Assembly: GCF_009834565.1 (NCBI RefSeq)
Contig: NZ_CP019428.1
Coordinates: 1,426,001 to 1,490,000, forward strand
Length of the DNA stretch: 64,000 nucleotides
Direction: 5' to 3'
DNA from: Pseudomonas sp. R76
GTDB taxonomy: Bacteria > Pseudomonadota > Gammaproteobacteria > Pseudomonadales > Pseudomonadaceae
Of the stretch, positions 34,729-43,025 are shown piece after piece (position 1 is the stretch's first letter; every line of letters begins with the position of its first letter). Both the position numbers and the translations under genes were made by a program. The notes under the pieces were generated by a model. That model saw nothing but the letters and a program-made list of their open reading frames with translations, was not told where the DNA came from and searched no databases.

Positions 34729-35208
34729 ATGACACGTTGGCAGCAGCGAGCGTTCCTCGCCTTGTGCTCCATCGGCCTGTGCAGCGGTGCGTCGGCCAAC
34801 CTGACGTTCAGCGGAACATTGAACGAGCCACCGCCTTGCACGATTGATGCGGGCAACACGATTGAAGTGGATTTTGGCGATGTCGGGGTCAAGCGCGTTG
34901 ACGGCGTGAGATACCGCAAGAGCGTCGGCTACATCATCAGCTGCGGCGCCGACACGCTCCCCTGGGAATTGAAGTTGAGTGTCAACGGCACACCCACGGG
35001 GTTTGACGGCGCAGCGGTGCAAACCAATGTGCCGGAGCTGGGCATTCGGATTTTCCAGAACAACGTGCCATTCCCGCTCAATACACCCATGGACATAAAC
35101 CTGTCGTCACCGCCGATGTTGGAAGTCGTACCGGTCAAGCAGCTCGGCGCAGTCCTGGCCCCCGCACCGTTTGCGGCGGTGGCCACGCTGTTGGCTGAAT
35201 ACGAGTAG
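34729..35208 (+). CDS. fimbrial minor subunit (FimG/PapF-like paralogue B)
   Basis: A 159-aa exported pilin, 13 bases after its paralogue, with GAGGAG ahead of the ATG. Signal peptide to GASA, then FSGTLNEPPPCTIDAGNTIEV, Cys pair completed by YIISCGAD, and the C-terminal ATLLAEYE strand. The two genes probably arose by tandem duplication and then diverged; they would be consecutive tip-fibre adaptors. Confidence 0.82.
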   Translation: MTRWQQRAFLALCSIGLCSGASANLTFSGTLNEPPPCTIDAGNTIEVDFGDVGVKRVDGVRYRKSVGYIISCGADTLPWELKLSVNGTPTGFDGAAVQTNVPELGIRIFQNNVPFPLNTPMDINLSSPPMLEVVPVKQLGAVLAPAPFAAVATLLAEYE

Positions 35209-35219
35209 GAGTGAAGTCT

Positions 35220-35768
35220 ATGCGACATGAACTGCTTCATAAGGCCTGGCCCTGGGCTGGCCTGGCATTACTGCTGACCTTCGGCCTGGTGCCCAAGGCA
35301 CAGGCGGCGGACAACCTGCGCTTCAAGGGCAACCTGGTTGAAGAGGCGTGCACCGTCCGGCCTGGCGACGAGGCCATCGTCCTCGAACTCTGGGACGTGA
35401 CCAGCAAGCACCTCTACATCAACACGCGCACCCAGGGGAAGGGCTTCAAGCTGCACCTGCAAGACTGCGACACCACGATTGGCAAGACGGTAACCATCAC
35501 CCTGGGCGGCACTGAAAGCATCAAGTTGCCTGGGTTGTTCGCCCTCGACGGTGGCAGTGCCGCGACAGGTATCGCGGTGGGTATAGAGACCCTCAACAAC
35601 AAGCCGTTGCCGGTGAATACCGTCAGTGACGAACAGGTGCTCAGTGATGGCAGCAATGTGATCGAGCTTAAAGCCTATGTGCAGGGCGAGCCGGATGCGA
35701 TCCGGGATCAGACCATCGGGCCGGGTGCGTACACGGTGAGCTCCACGTTCACCCTCGACTACCCGTAG
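35220..35768 (+). CDS. fimbrial minor subunit (FimF/PapG-adaptor type)
   Basis: A 182-aa exported pilin. ATG 35220 follows AGGAG by eight bases; GTG 35211 is inside that site. The signal peptide ends KAQAA, followed by LRFKGNLVEEACTVRPGDEAIVLELWDVTSKHLY, a long-loop pilin domain with the second Cys in LQDCDTTIG and the terminal strand SSTFTLDYP. The EEACTV...I.LE pattern is typical of FimF-like adaptors. Confidence 0.82.
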   Translation: MRHELLHKAWPWAGLALLLTFGLVPKAQAADNLRFKGNLVEEACTVRPGDEAIVLELWDVTSKHLYINTRTQGKGFKLHLQDCDTTIGKTVTITLGGTESIKLPGLFALDGGSAATGIAVGIETLNNKPLPVNTVSDEQVLSDGSNVIELKAYVQGEPDAIRDQTIGPGAYTVSSTFTLDYP

Positions 35769-35886
35769 CGGTAAGCCGTCATTCATCGGCTGGCAACAGC
35801 CTTGGACATACTTCAACTCTCTCTTGGTGCTACGGATTGAATATTCGTCAGGCTGCGCCCGGGGAGGGGGGCAATGAGAGATCAAT

Positions 35887-36843
35887 ATGAAACAACTCTA
35901 TGGCGCCATCGCGCTTCTCATCTTGATGGCTGTTACGGCGACTGCGCAGGCGGTTGATTGTCGAGTGAATGGCGGGCCTTGGCAGAACGGTAATCCCAAC
36001 CTGTCTGTCCCCGTGACGGTCACGCTGAGTGCAGACCGCACGCGGGTGCTGTTGGAAGGGGCACGGTTGGAATGTCGATTTACCTACAGTGGAGGCCCCG
36101 CCTGGCATTCCGACTTCTGGGTCTCCGGAAGTGCAGCAGGCACGCCTTGGACGGCAGGCCCAAAATTTTCTGGCGAACGCACAGGGTTGCGCATCAACGG
36201 CGGCTTTTACAACACGCCAGTGCAGACGGGCATAGGGATCATCACCATTCCCAATAACGGGGTGTTTTATCCGATCGATGTCACCCCCTACATTCTGGTG
36301 CGCAACTACCCGGCTAACCCGATTGATGTTCGAATCGGCGACAACCTCGGCCTGTTGCGTCTCACCAGTTCAAACAACTACGACGCCACCCGCCCGCAAC
36401 TGACGGTGACTTACTCCGCCGCCAACAACTTCACCGTGTCGCCGTCAACGTGCACGATCAATAACAACAACCCGATTGATATCAACTTCGGCAACGTCCA
36501 CCAGCGCGGCATCGGCACCGATCCGCTGACCACCACCATTCGCACCGACCGCAGGCTCAACTATTCCTGCCCGGACGGTGGGGTTAACACGCCGATTACC
36601 ATCACCTACAAAGGCACGCCGTCGTCGTTCGACACACGCCTGCTGGTGATGAGCAACCCGGACGTAGGCACCGCCCTGGTGCGTGCCGGCTCTGCGGTAC
36701 AGGTCGGCGGTTCGTTCCTGACCCGCATTACCAACAGCGTGGGCGGCGATGATGTGACCTTCACCCTGGTGCGGCGCAATGGTTCGCTACCCGCGGCGGG
36801 GCCCATCAATGGCAGCGGTGTACTGGTGATGGGCGTGCCGTGA
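35887..36843 (+). CDS. two-domain fimbrial tip adhesin (FimH-like)
   Basis: A 318-aa exported protein. After a signal peptide (about 1-22, TAQA) comes a lectin-like N-terminal domain (about 23-175: CRVNGGPWQNGNPNLSVPVTVTL...LRINGGFYNTPVQTGIGIITI), then a pilin domain (about 180-318) with FTVSPSTCTINNNNPIDINFGNVHQRGI and the terminal strand NGSGVLVMGVP. This two-domain build and its last position mark it as the tip adhesin. The ligand is unknown; the binding domain is only distantly like FimH. Confidence 0.85.
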   Translation: MKQLYGAIALLILMAVTATAQAVDCRVNGGPWQNGNPNLSVPVTVTLSADRTRVLLEGARLECRFTYSGGPAWHSDFWVSGSAAGTPWTAGPKFSGERTGLRINGGFYNTPVQTGIGIITIPNNGVFYPIDVTPYILVRNYPANPIDVRIGDNLGLLRLTSSNNYDATRPQLTVTYSAANNFTVSPSTCTINNNNPIDINFGNVHQRGIGTDPLTTTIRTDRRLNYSCPDGGVNTPITITYKGTPSSFDTRLLVMSNPDVGTALVRAGSAVQVGGSFLTRITNSVGGDDVTFTLVRRNGSLPAAGPINGSGVLVMGVP

Positions 36844-36860
36844 CTCACGCCTCACTCTGC

Positions 36861-36886
36861 CTGCTGAGCCCATCCGGGTTCAGCAG
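36861..36886 (+). terminator. stem-loop after fimbrial operon 1
   Basis: CTGCTGAGCCC-atcc-GGGTTCAGCAG is an 11-base stem with one G-T pair, 18 bases after the adhesin stop codon. There is no T-run, so it may act with Rho or as a 3' mRNA stabiliser rather than as a classical intrinsic terminator. Confidence 0.55.
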
Positions 36887-37328
36887 CACGCAGTGCTATC
36901 CATCCCCTTAAAGAGTGCTTTACACGGCTGTTTTATAAGCTAGAGTGATTACTCAAGTGTAAGCGCAGTGGAAGTTATTGTGCCTTTTAATACATCTGCA
37001 TCATGGCTTGGTGTGAGGTGTAAGTATGGGATTACAGAAATTTCTTCGGTTAAATAATTCCTGTTTATAAAAGTGTAGTCCTGCTCTTACGGTCAATTCC
37101 AAAGTTTTGGCAAAAGGCCACCTTTTTCTTTCAAAGATCACACTTTAAACCCACGCCGAGTAGGGACGTGGCTGGCATACCTGTTGGTTGAATTAACGGA
37201 TTCTAGTGCAGCGTTGCAACACTGAGTTGGCGGGGTTAACGCGACTGATGTTAATGCGTTCAGACGCAGCGTTTGTCTCGATCTCGCCGTGCAGCGCCTC
37301 AACTAAACGTTAAAAACAGGTATTGACC
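36887..37328. other. promoter/leader region of fimbrial operon 2
   Basis: A 440-base AT-rich non-coding stretch between the two fimbrial operons. Apart from the 47-bp shared element (37074-37120) I see GTTTATAAAA just before it (37063-37072), also present about 85 bases upstream of copy 1. About 208 bases of leader follow the element before the pilin start. No small gene is supported. Confidence 0.55.
37074..37120 (+). promoter_or_regulatory. 47-bp element shared by both fimbrial operons, copy 2
   Basis: Same orientation and a similar distance to the first gene as copy 1 (209 against 275 bases). Contains AAAGTTTTGGCAAA and the TGGC-N5-GCCA dyad. The centre of the dyad differs between copies while the arms are kept, as expected for a protein-binding site. 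Confidence 0.6.
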
Positions 37329-37820
37329 ATGTTCAAGAAACTCGCAGTTTGCCTCCCTCTGGCTGTCGCGGTATTAGGCGCTTCGGCTGCGATGGCCGCC
37401 AACGATGCCAGCACCCTCATTAACATCCGCGCCGATATTCCGACCAAGCAGTTCCACGCCCAGCCGCTGGACCCTAACTTCGGTCGTGACGAAGTCATGA
37501 CCTACAACACGGTGAGCGGCGAGTTGAGCCAGCTGTCCACCGTCTTCACCCTGAAAAACACCGGTGGCTCCATCGATGCCTACCTGCAGGACGGTCCCGC
37601 AGCGCTCACCAACGGCTCCGACGCCATCCCACTGACCATCACCCTGGGCGATGTGACGCTCGATGGCACGCCTAAAGAAGTGGCGGCAGACGCCGAGTCC
37701 AACCCGGGCCTGCAAAAAACCATGGTGATCAAGGCGGCCAAGCCAACCGACACACAAACCGGCCGATACGCCACGGTGTCCACCGTGATCTTCGATAACG
37801 TGCCGCGCACCACGCCATGA
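37329..37820 (+). CDS. CS1-type fimbrial major subunit
   Basis: A 163-aa exported pilin of the alternate (CS1/CFA-I, alpha-fimbrial) class. Signal peptide MFKKLAVCLPLAVAVLGASAAMA, then INIRADIPTKQFHAQPLDPNFGRDEVMTYN, the conserved CS1 pilin block, and the second half with SVIFD-like VSTVIFDNVP. It has no Cys pair, in contrast to the operon 1 pilins. ATG 37329 is used; a TTG six bases earlier is in frame but unlikely. First gene of a five-gene operon. Confidence 0.87.
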   Translation: MFKKLAVCLPLAVAVLGASAAMAANDASTLINIRADIPTKQFHAQPLDPNFGRDEVMTYNTVSGELSQLSTVFTLKNTGGSIDAYLQDGPAALTNGSDAIPLTITLGDVTLDGTPKEVAADAESNPGLQKTMVIKAAKPTDTQTGRYATVSTVIFDNVPRTTP

Positions 37821-37860
37821 GTACAAGTGGCCAATAAGGCCAGCCCTTATTGAACGCGTC

Positions 37861-37885
37861 AGCCGGCTGCTTTCTGCGGTCGGCT
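37861..37885 (+). other. intercistronic stem-loop after major pilin gene 2
   Basis: AGCCGGCTGC-tttct-GCGGTCGGCT forms a 10-base stem with two wobble pairs, 40 bases after the CS1 pilin stop and 39 bases before the usher start, followed only by TTTC. Same position in the operon as the stem-loop at 29615-29639, so a role in lowering usher relative to pilin expression is likely. Confidence 0.7.
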
Positions 37886-37924
37886 TTCAACCGGTTTGCA
37901 GTTTGCCAACAGAGTATTGAGTTC

Positions 37925-40444
37925 ATGTTCCCTTTGAGGCCCCTCGTGGCAGCCATTGCGCTCGCCACCTGTTCGGTCGTTATGGCCGCGCCTGATAACA
38001 ACTACACCCCGCGCAGTTTGTTGTCTCAGGCTAAAGGTTTGCCGAGCGATTTCGAAGAGCACTTTTTCGATGTGCCGCTGGCGGTACGGGTCGAGCGGGA
38101 TCAACAGTTCGTGGGCGAAGCGATGATTGTGCTGAGCCGGGATGATCGGCTTACCCTGCTGGAGTTTACCGACCACAGCGACAGCCCGATCAGCGGCACC
38201 GAGCGTGACGTTTGGGAGAACTACCTCAAGCCCGGTGTACCGTTGGGGCAATGCACTCAGGGCTGCCCGGAACAATTGCCGGCGGTGCACTACAACCTGG
38301 AAAACTCCCTGGTCTCCATCCTCACCGAAAATGCCGAGCGTGATGCGGCCCCGCAGCAGTTTTACACCCAGCCCGACGGCGGCAGCACCGGGCTGATCAT
38401 CAACCACCAATTGAACCTCAATGGCGGGCAGAACCAGGACCTGGGCGGGCGTTTCGGCATTGAAACCAGCAGCAGCCTGGGCAACTGGAGCCAGACCCTG
38501 AATATGCAACTGGCGCGCCTCGGCGGGCCGGATACCCAGCTTTACCACGCGCTTTATTCGGCCTACGCCCAGCGTGAGTTCGAGGGCCAGTTCTTGCGCC
38601 TGGGCTACTTCACCCCCAACGCCGAAGGCTTGAACCGCCAGCCCCGTTCATTCGGCGCGGCGCCGGATGTGGCCGTCGGGGTGATGGTCGGCAGTTCCGA
38701 CAGCCTGGCGATCAACAACCCCAAGCCGAGCGTTTACCCGATCTACGTCACGTCCAACCGCCAGGGCTCGGTGGAGATCTACCGCAATGGCCTGTTGATC
38801 AACACCCAGCCCGTGCCGGCCGGTTTGCAGACGCTGGACACCCGGCCGTTGCCCGGCGGTATCTATGAAGTGGAAGTGCGCCTGATCGAAGACGGCCAGG
38901 TCACGTCCACCCGCCAGGAGCTGGTGTACAAGCCCAATAACTGGCGCAACCATGACGAGCGCTGGCGCTACAACCTGTTTGCCGGGCGTGAAAGCACCTT
39001 GCTCAACAACTGGGAACAGCGTGACAAGGGCGACATGACCGCCGGTGCCTCGGTCAACTACCTGGCGCACCCGCGCGTGGTCCTTGGCCTGTCGGGGCGC
39101 CAGGTGCAGGACCGCTTGCAGTTGGGCAGTTCCATCGACTGGAGCCTGGCCCAGAGCGCCAGTGTGTATGCCAACGTCTACCAGACCCGCGACTATGGCA
39201 CCGGCATGGATGTGCAAGGGCTCTTCAGCTACGGCATGGGCAGCGTGATCGCCAGCCATAACCGCAGCTGGCTCGACACCCGCAACACCTACGAAACCTT
39301 GCCCGACGGCACACGCCTGCGCCAGCGCAACACGTTTGTCGGCCAGACCAGCACGTCGTCGTTGTCGGTCAACCACCGTTTGGGCAACCAGAATTCCGTC
39401 AACGCGCGCGTCTCCCACAGTAAGGGCAATGTCGAAGGTGTCGGCCTGGACCTGGGCTGGTCCCGGCACGACACCCTGTTCGGCAGCGATGCCAACTGGC
39501 GCCTGTCGGTGTTCGACCGGCCCGCCACGGGCACCCTCAGCGACAAGCGCAATCGCGGCGTCGACCTGACCCTCAACCTGGCCCTCGGCGGCCCTGGGGA
39601 AAGTTGGTCGGGCAGCATCGGTTCGCGCACCGCGCGCGAAGGCCAGCGCGATAACAACGCCTCGCTGACCTACCGCAAAGAACTCAAGGATCACGCCCTG
39701 CAAAACGTCTCGGTCACGGCCCTGACCGATGTCTACGGCGTGGGCCTGTCGAGCATGACCAGCTTCGCCACCGACACCCTGGCGGGTGATGCCTTTGCCC
39801 AGCGCTCGTCCTATAACGGCGATTTGACCGGCGGCCTCAACCTCAACAACACCCTCGCGGTGGGCGCGCAAAAGATGGTCCTGACCAGCCAGTACCACGG
39901 CAGCGGCTCGGGAATGATCATTGACGTGGAAACCGATATGGAGGGCATTGCCCTGCGTGCCGATGACATGACCGGTTCCAGCATGCCCCTGCGGCCCGGG
40001 CGTAACTTCGTGCCCATCACCGCCTACAAGAGCAGCTCGGTGGCCTTCGACTTCGAGGGCAATCACCCGCCGGCCGCCACTATCCAACCGGCGCGCACCG
40101 CTTACCACCTGAACAAGGGCGGGGTCGGCTACCGCAAGATCAGCGTGATGAAAACCGTGACCGTGCTCGGTCGCCTGGTCGACCCGCAGGGCCGCCCGCT
40201 CAAGGGCCACCACCTCATCAACCACGCCAGCCGTGGGGTCAGCGAAGTGGATGGGTTTTTCTCGATGGAAATGAACGCTGGCTCACCGACCCTGGAAGTG
40301 CGCCGTGGCACCGAGTTGCTGTGCCAGTTCCGTCTCGACCCGAGCAAGGCGCGCAGCGAAAACGATGTGCTGATGATCGGTGATCTGCGCTGCACCCAAG
40401 ACACCCTGGCCGACGCGCTGGTGGTGCCGCCAGCGGCGGGTTGA
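37925..40444 (+). CDS. CS1-type fimbrial usher (TcfC/CooC family)
   Basis: An 839-aa outer-membrane usher of the alternate class. ATG 37925 gives the signal peptide MFPLRPLVAAIALATCSVVMA; the frame is open to 37850 without support. Typical TcfC features: N-terminal GLPSDFEEHFFDVPLAVRVERDQQFVGEAMI, the VYPIYVTSNRQGSVEIYRNGLLINTQPVPAGLQTLDTRPLPGGIYEVEV plug-like block, and the CS1 C-terminal domain VTVLGRLVDPQGRPLKGHH...FRLDPSK. Only distantly related to the operon 1 usher, so the two systems are not a simple duplication. Confidence 0.92.
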   Translation: MFPLRPLVAAIALATCSVVMAAPDNNYTPRSLLSQAKGLPSDFEEHFFDVPLAVRVERDQQFVGEAMIVLSRDDRLTLLEFTDHSDSPISGTERDVWENYLKPGVPLGQCTQGCPEQLPAVHYNLENSLVSILTENAERDAAPQQFYTQPDGGSTGLIINHQLNLNGGQNQDLGGRFGIETSSSLGNWSQTLNMQLARLGGPDTQLYHALYSAYAQREFEGQFLRLGYFTPNAEGLNRQPRSFGAAPDVAVGVMVGSSDSLAINNPKPSVYPIYVTSNRQGSVEIYRNGLLINTQPVPAGLQTLDTRPLPGGIYEVEVRLIEDGQVTSTRQELVYKPNNWRNHDERWRYNLFAGRESTLLNNWEQRDKGDMTAGASVNYLAHPRVVLGLSGRQVQDRLQLGSSIDWSLAQSASVYANVYQTRDYGTGMDVQGLFSYGMGSVIASHNRSWLDTRNTYETLPDGTRLRQRNTFVGQTSTSSLSVNHRLGNQNSVNARVSHSKGNVEGVGLDLGWSRHDTLFGSDANWRLSVFDRPATGTLSDKRNRGVDLTLNLALGGPGESWSGSIGSRTAREGQRDNNASLTYRKELKDHALQNVSVTALTDVYGVGLSSMTSFATDTLAGDAFAQRSSYNGDLTGGLNLNNTLAVGAQKMVLTSQYHGSGSGMIIDVETDMEGIALRADDMTGSSMPLRPGRNFVPITAYKSSSVAFDFEGNHPPAATIQPARTAYHLNKGGVGYRKISVMKTVTVLGRLVDPQGRPLKGHHLINHASRGVSEVDGFFSMEMNAGSPTLEVRRGTELLCQFRLDPSKARSENDVLMIGDLRCTQDTLADALVVPPAAG

Positions 40445-40506
40445 AGGGGTTGAAAAGGGCAGGTGGCCCGTGCCCCTGCGACAGTTATTCGATGAGGTTC
40501 ACCGCA

Positions 40507-41247
40507 ATGAAACGAGTATTGGCAGTCATGGGTTTTTGCCTGTTGGCCCACGGGGTTCAGGCAGGTCCCAGCATTAACGTCGGGGTGGTGTATGACTACT
40601 TGGATGGCGACAAAAGCACCTATCTCAAACGCATTTTCAATGGCGGCACCAGCACCGCTTTTGTGAAGGTCGAGATTCTTGAAATCGTCTACGACGCGCA
40701 AGGCGCGGCCAGGGAAATACCCCTCCAGTCCCAGCCCGACAGCAGCGCCCGTGACGGCTTGATCGCCAGCCCCGCCCGGCTGATCGTGCCGGCCAACGGC
40801 ATGCAGGGCACGCGCCTGGTCTACCTGGGCGAGCGCGGCCGCGAGCGTTACTTCCGGGTGCGCTACATCCCGGTGATGCCCGAAAAGGAGGACGCATTCG
40901 CGGTGTCCGAGGAAGAGCGCGAGGCCTACCAAAACACCTTGCAAGCCGGGGTCAGCGTGCTGGCCGGTTACGGCACGGTGTTTTTTGTGCGGCCCAAGGA
41001 CACCCGCTTCGACACCCGTATTGAAAACGGCGGTGCCCACTACACCCTGCGCAATAGCGGCAACAGTGTGATCGAGGTGGATGAGTTCAAAAACTGCGTG
41101 GCCGGCAAGCCGAATGACTGCCACCCCACCACCAAGAACCACGTGTTGCCGGGGCGCGTTTTCTCGTTCGACAAGCAAGCCGGTCGCGAATACCGCTTCA
41201 AGCTCGTAGAAGGTGCGGCCCGCAAAGACTATGTGGTGAAAGGGTGA
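40507..41247 (+). CDS. CS1-type fimbrial chaperone (CooB/TcfB-like)
   Basis: A 246-aa periplasmic chaperone of the alternate class. ATG 40507 starts the signal peptide MKRVLAVMGFCLLAHGVQA; ATG 40492 is a close alternative. The mature part GPSINVGVVYDYLDGDKSTYLKRIFNGG, LIVPANGMQGTRLVYLGERGRERYFRVRYIPVMPEKED and GTVFFVRPKDTRFDTRIENG follow the immunoglobulin-like chaperone pattern. The C-terminal domain has a Cys pair (NCVAGKPNDC). Confidence 0.87.
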   Translation: MKRVLAVMGFCLLAHGVQAGPSINVGVVYDYLDGDKSTYLKRIFNGGTSTAFVKVEILEIVYDAQGAAREIPLQSQPDSSARDGLIASPARLIVPANGMQGTRLVYLGERGRERYFRVRYIPVMPEKEDAFAVSEEEREAYQNTLQAGVSVLAGYGTVFFVRPKDTRFDTRIENGGAHYTLRNSGNSVIEVDEFKNCVAGKPNDCHPTTKNHVLPGRVFSFDKQAGREYRFKLVEGAARKDYVVKG

Positions 41248-41744
41248 ACCGCTCGATGCCGCAGTGGCGGTTGTCGGCGGTGCCGCTGTTGTGCGTGTTG
41301 GCGCTGCTGAGTTTTCCCGCCATCGCCGCCCGTGAAGAAGCGGTGTTCCACGTCTCGGTCAAGGTGCCCACCAGCGACTTTTTTGTGCTGGCGCTCAACC
41401 CTGGCTTTCTCGAGCGCGAGCAGGTCATGCACTACAACCTGGTGACCGGAAGCCTTAGCCCGTTGCGTGAACCCTTTGATGTGAAGAACGTGCTGGGCGG
41501 TATCAATGCGCGCCTGGGGTTTGCGCCGGTGCTGTCCAACGGCACTGACGTGATTGCCCTGCAAGTGACCTTCAATGGCCACCGCCTGGATGTGGTCGAC
41601 ACCCTCGTGGTGCCGGAGGACGAAGCCAAGGTGGGCAAGCGCGTGCCTCTGGTGATTGCCGCCGAGCCGCCGCCCGTGGACGGCTACCTGCCGGGCCAGT
41701 ACTACGGCAGCGTGCAGATTATTTTTGATGCGCTCAGGCCTTGA
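41244..41744 (+). CDS. CS1-type minor pilin
   Basis: A 166-aa exported pilin paralogous to the operon's major subunit: FHVSVKVPTSDFFVLALNPGFLEREQVMHYNLVTGSL corresponds to the INIRADIPTKQFHAQPLDPNF block. The GTG at 41244 overlaps the chaperone stop codon (GTGA); ATG 41256 is the alternative and would leave a shorter signal peptide (about MPQWRLSAVPLLCVLALLSFPAIA). The terminal strand SVQIIFDALRP matches the donor-strand end. Confidence 0.82.
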   Translation: MNRSMPQWRLSAVPLLCVLALLSFPAIAAREEAVFHVSVKVPTSDFFVLALNPGFLEREQVMHYNLVTGSLSPLREPFDVKNVLGGINARLGFAPVLSNGTDVIALQVTFNGHRLDVVDTLVVPEDEAKVGKRVPLVIAAEPPPVDGYLPGQYYGSVQIIFDALRP

Positions 41745-41774
41745 TGCCGCCGACTCGATGGATGAGTAATAAAA

Positions 41775-43025
41775 ATGAACCTCAAGACATTCAAGCAAAA
41801 GGCCGTGGCCGCCGGTTTGGCGAGTGCGTTGTGGACTGTACCTGCAAGCGCAGAAACTCAGCAGATCACCGCCAGTTTCAGGCCTGACCCCACGAATGTG
41901 ACGGCCAACAAGTTCAAGAACACCACACCGCAAAGCTCGATTTGCGCAGGGCATATCCCGGCCCAATGCAAGGCGTTGGGTATTTTCAGCCTGCGCTTTA
42001 TCAACTTCGTAGCCAGTTCCCAGGCGCCCATCGTGGCCAACCATGCGGACCCACGAGCCGGGGCCTATTTCAAGGTGCCTTCATCGTTCAGGGACGTGGA
42101 GGTGCGCAATACCACAACCGGAGAACTGGAAACCGTGCAGGTGCGAATTGCCGGGCTCGGGGCGCTCTGGTCGTTGCCAAGGCCGCCTGGTGTTTCTGCA
42201 TGGACACAGCCGGGGGCCAATTGGGACAACCAGTGGCGGCGCGCGCCAAGCCCCTGCGTCAGCACCGGGCATCTGGCAGCATCCGCCTCTTATGCCTCAT
42301 TTTTCTGGGTCGTACCCAAAGATGCCGGGGCGTGTAACCGTGTACCGTCGTCTGACATTGCGTGGCTCAACTATTACACCCTGGAGTACGCCTACGAACT
42401 CGTCACCCCCAACCCCTTGGGCATGGCGTCCGGGCAATACGTGGGCAGCATGACGTACACCGTCGGTGGCGCGGGGGCGGACTTTGACTTTGGCGATAAT
42501 ATGATCCCCACCGGGGATAGCTCGCTCATCCTGGATTTCACCCTGGACGTCGACCATATCCTCAAGGTCGACGTGCCGCCCGGTGGCACCCTTATCGAAC
42601 TGGTGCCCCAGGGCGGCTGGCAAGCGTGGCTGAACCAGGGCCGCAAACCGACGCGGTTATTCAAGGACCAGACCGTCAACCTCTACGCCTCCTCACGCTT
42701 CAAGATGAGCCTCGATTGCCAGTATGCCGAGGCCGACAATACCTGCCGGATTCTCGATAGCGTATCCGGTGAGTCGGTGCCGGTGAACGTCAGTGTCAGC
42801 CTGCCCCACGGCATTACCGACCCGGCCGGGCGCCCGGTCAACCGCCGGCCGTTGCGCCGCGATGGCGTGGGCACCGAGCTGTTCCAGCCGACCTTTTATG
42901 TGGACCGCAAGCCCAGCACCCTGCATTTCGAGATCGAGCGGGACGAAGTGGAAAAGATGCTCAAGGTGGGTGAGTCGCGGGCTTATTCAGGCAACATCAC
43001 GGTGATCTGGGATTCGGAAGTTTAG
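41775..43025 (+). CDS. CS1-type fimbrial tip protein
   Basis: A 416-aa exported protein in the position of the CooD/CfaE tip adhesins. Signal peptide MNLKTFKQKAVAAGLASALWTVPASA, an N-terminal domain (about 27-250) with two Cys pairs (ICAGHIPAQC; PCVST...AGACN) and a C-terminal pilin-like domain (about 255-416) containing TLDVDHILKVDVPPGG and ending SGNITVIWDSEV. It is larger than CfaE (about 360 aa). Its last 29 bases overlap, tail to tail, the end of the gene on the other strand. Confidence 0.82.
   Translation: MNLKTFKQKAVAAGLASALWTVPASAETQQITASFRPDPTNVTANKFKNTTPQSSICAGHIPAQCKALGIFSLRFINFVASSQAPIVANHADPRAGAYFKVPSSFRDVEVRNTTTGELETVQVRIAGLGALWSLPRPPGVSAWTQPGANWDNQWRRAPSPCVSTGHLAASASYASFFWVVPKDAGACNRVPSSDIAWLNYYTLEYAYELVTPNPLGMASGQYVGSMTYTVGGAGADFDFGDNMIPTGDSSLILDFTLDVDHILKVDVPPGGTLIELVPQGGWQAWLNQGRKPTRLFKDQTVNLYASSRFKMSLDCQYAEADNTCRILDSVSGESVPVNVSVSLPHGITDPAGRPVNRRPLRRDGVGTELFQPTFYVDRKPSTLHFEIERDEVEKMLKVGESRAYSGNITVIWDSEV

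Noticed and set aside
36844..37073. Invertible promoter element between the two fimbrial operons
   Set aside because: The shared 47-bp copies are direct, not inverted, no inverted pair flanks either promoter, and no recombinase gene is nearby.
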